Positions 62,814 to 64,000 of a stretch of DNA of 64,000 nt are shown one piece after another (positions within the stretch are counted from its first letter, which is position 1; every line of letters starts with the position of its first letter). Source of the DNA: Conyzicola nivalis (lineage in GTDB: Bacteria > Actinomycetota > Actinomycetes > Actinomycetales > Microbacteriaceae); assembly GCF_014639655.1 (NCBI RefSeq), contig NZ_BMGB01000001.1, forward strand, positions 1,938,882 to 2,002,881. Direction: 5' to 3'. The position numbers and the translations under genes are program-made. Under the pieces are notes generated by a model. It saw nothing but the letters and a program-made list of their open reading frames with translations, was not told the origin of the DNA and ran no database searches.

Positions 62814-64000
62814 ATGACCCTCGTCGCCGGCGTCGACTCGTCCACCCAGAGCTGCAAGGTCGTCGTGCGCGACCTCGACACCGGCACCACCGTGCGCACC
62901 GGGCGCGCCGAGCACCCGGCGGGCACCGAGGTCGACCCGGAGGACTGGTGGCGCGCCCTCGCCGCCGCGGTCGACGACGCCGGCGGCCTCGACGGCGTCT
63001 CGGCGATCTCGGTCGCCGGCCAGCAGCACGGCATGGTGGTTCTCGATGACGGTGGCCGTGTCATCCGCCCCGCTCTTCTCTGGAACGACACCCGCTCCGC
63101 CCCCGCCGCCCGCGACCTCATCGACGAGATCGGCGCGACGTCGTTCGCCGAGCGCACCGGCTCCGTGCCGGTGGCGAGCTTCACGCTCACCAAGCTGCGC
63201 TGGCTGCACGACGCCGAGCCGGCCAACGCGGCACGCGTCGCGGCGGTGGCGCTGCCCCACGACTGGCTCACCTGGCGGCTGCGCGGCTACGGCCCCGAGG
63301 GCGAGAGCCCGCTCGGTCCCGTGCTCGACCAGCTCACCACCGACCGTTCCGACGCGAGCGGCACCAGCTACTTCAACGCGACGACGGGCCGCTACGACCG
63401 CGCGCTGCTCGATGCCGCCTTCGGAAATTCAGGAACGGGCGAGCGGATGATCCTGCCCACCGTGATAGCTCCGGGGGCCAGGGCCGGCACGGTGACGCCG
63501 TCTCCTGAATTTCCGATCGGTGCGGGCGCGGTCGTCGTGGTGGGGGCCGGCGCGGGCGACAACGCGGGGGCGGCCCTCGGGCTCGGCGCCGCGGCGGGCG
63601 ACGTCGTGGTCTCGATCGGCACGAGCGGCACGGTGTTCGCCGTGACCGATCGGCCCGCGAACGACCCGAGCGGAACCGTCGCCGGTTTCGCCGACGCCAC
63701 CGGCAACTTCCTCCCGCTCGTCGCCACCCTCAACGCCGCGCGCGTGCTCGACGCGGTGGCCGACCTGCTCGGCGTCAGCCACGACGAGCTGGGCGAGCTC
63801 GCGCTGCAGGCGGAACCCGGGGCCCGCGGCCTCGTGCTGCAGCCCTACTTCGAGGGCGAGCGCACGCCGAACCTGCCCGATGCGACCGCCACCCTCTTCG
63901 GCCTGACGCTCGCCAGCACCACCCGGCCGAACCTCGCCCGCGCCGCGATCGAGGGCATGCTCAGCGCGCTCGCCGACGGCCTGCGCGCCGTCACCGACCT
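62814..64000 (+). CDS. xylB: xylulokinase, 3' end outside window
   Basis: The frame starts at ATG 62814 with AGAAAGG in front and runs off the window after 395 codons (about 80 percent of the usual length). FGGY features: [14 protein letters not shown] at the N-terminus, [21 protein letters not shown] and later [11 protein letters not shown]. It phosphorylates D-xylulose to enter the pentose phosphate path. An inverted repeat is embedded in its frame at 63422-63515. Confidence 0.93.
   Translation, partial: MTLVAGVDSSTQSCKVVVRDLDTGTTVRTGRAEHPAGTEVDPEDWWRALAAAVDDAGGLDGVSAISVAGQQHGMVVLDDGGRVIRPALLWNDTRSAPAARDLIDEIGATSFAERTGSVPVASFTLTKLRWLHDAEPANAARVAAVALPHDWLTWRLRGYGPEGESPLGPVLDQLTTDRSDASGTSYFNATTGRYDRALLDAAFGNSGTGERMILPTVIAPGARAGTVTPSPEFPIGAGAVVVVGAGAGDNAGAALGLGAAAGDVVVSIGTSGTVFAVTDRPANDPSGTVAGFADATGNFLPLVATLNAARVLDAVADLLGVSHDELGELALQAEPGARGLVLQPYFEGERTPNLPDATATLFGLTLASTTRPNLARAAIEGMLSALADGLRAVTD
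63422..63515. repeat. inverted repeat inside xylB
   Basis: CGGAAATTCAGGA at 63422-63434 and TCCTGAATTTCCG at 63503-63515 form a perfect 13-bp inverted repeat 68 bp apart. The reading frame is kept. The bases between are GC-rich, while the arms are AT-rich compared with the gene, suggesting insertion of an element. Confidence 0.7.

Overview
The window is high-GC DNA with frequent GTG starts and ATGA/GTGA-type gene overlaps. It has an actinobacterial gene set: a lysine-rich-tailed TopA with tmk and holB, a tad pilus locus, recR-dnaX, lysC-asd, a PASTA-tailed penicillin-binding protein, ROK and LacI sugar regulators, and ABC sugar importers without their own ATPase. Gene content and order fit the family Microbacteriaceae (Actinomycetota). 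This is an inference from gene content, not a database match.

Layout. 1-2263: two alpha/beta hydrolases divergent from a TetR regulator with a clear operator. 2304-8100: a 5.8-kb decayed integrative element in a tRNA-Thr(CGT) gene. A 52-bp copy of the tRNA 3' part lies at the far end. The element holds an apparent integrase tail, HTH and HNH genes broken by single-base changes, and several small membrane proteins. 8144-15089: TetR, a secreted TAP-like peptidase, holB, tmk and topA. 15174-18115: a compact tad locus (TadG-like, TadE, 58-aa Flp pilin, fused TadB/TadC, TadA). 18116-18589: a repeat- and hairpin-rich gap before acs. 20573-24888: RidA/DUF4177, class A PBP, metallophosphoesterase, tRNA-Pro. 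24939-28675: thymidine kinase, LuxR-type response regulator, and a pair of membrane sensor proteins. 28775-37547: mqo, TauE-like transporter, SGNH hydrolase, asd, lysC, recR, dnaX. 37621-45509: a LacI-controlled sugar locus (two ABC permeases, binding protein, GH51 arabinofuranosidase, GH35 beta-galactosidase). 45637-48950: ackA-pta. 49097-50919: MFS exporter with its ArsR-like regulator. 51123-51369: SRP RNA and tRNA-Ser. 51416-55731: septum-formation lipoprotein, PH-like membrane protein, menC-like enolase, TetR, saccharopine-dehydrogenase-like protein. 55751-58679: a second copy of the membrane sensor pair, here coupled to a PAP2 phosphatase instead of a response regulator. 58752-64000: Bcr/CflA exporter, ROK repressor, xylA, and the start of xylB.

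Functional links. The sugar genes (arabinofuranosidase, beta-galactosidase, xylA/xylB, ABC importer) suggest growth on plant polysaccharide fragments. The acs and ackA-pta genes connect acetate and acetyl-CoA. The most unusual item is the duplicated two-protein sensor module. Each copy has a histidine kinase with an intact ATPase domain, translationally coupled to a same-topology membrane partner that lacks the ATPase motifs. Other points of interest are the decayed tRNA-Thr island, paired hairpins with near-identical G-rich loops ahead of acs, and inverted-repeat elements embedded in the dnaX and xylB reading frames.
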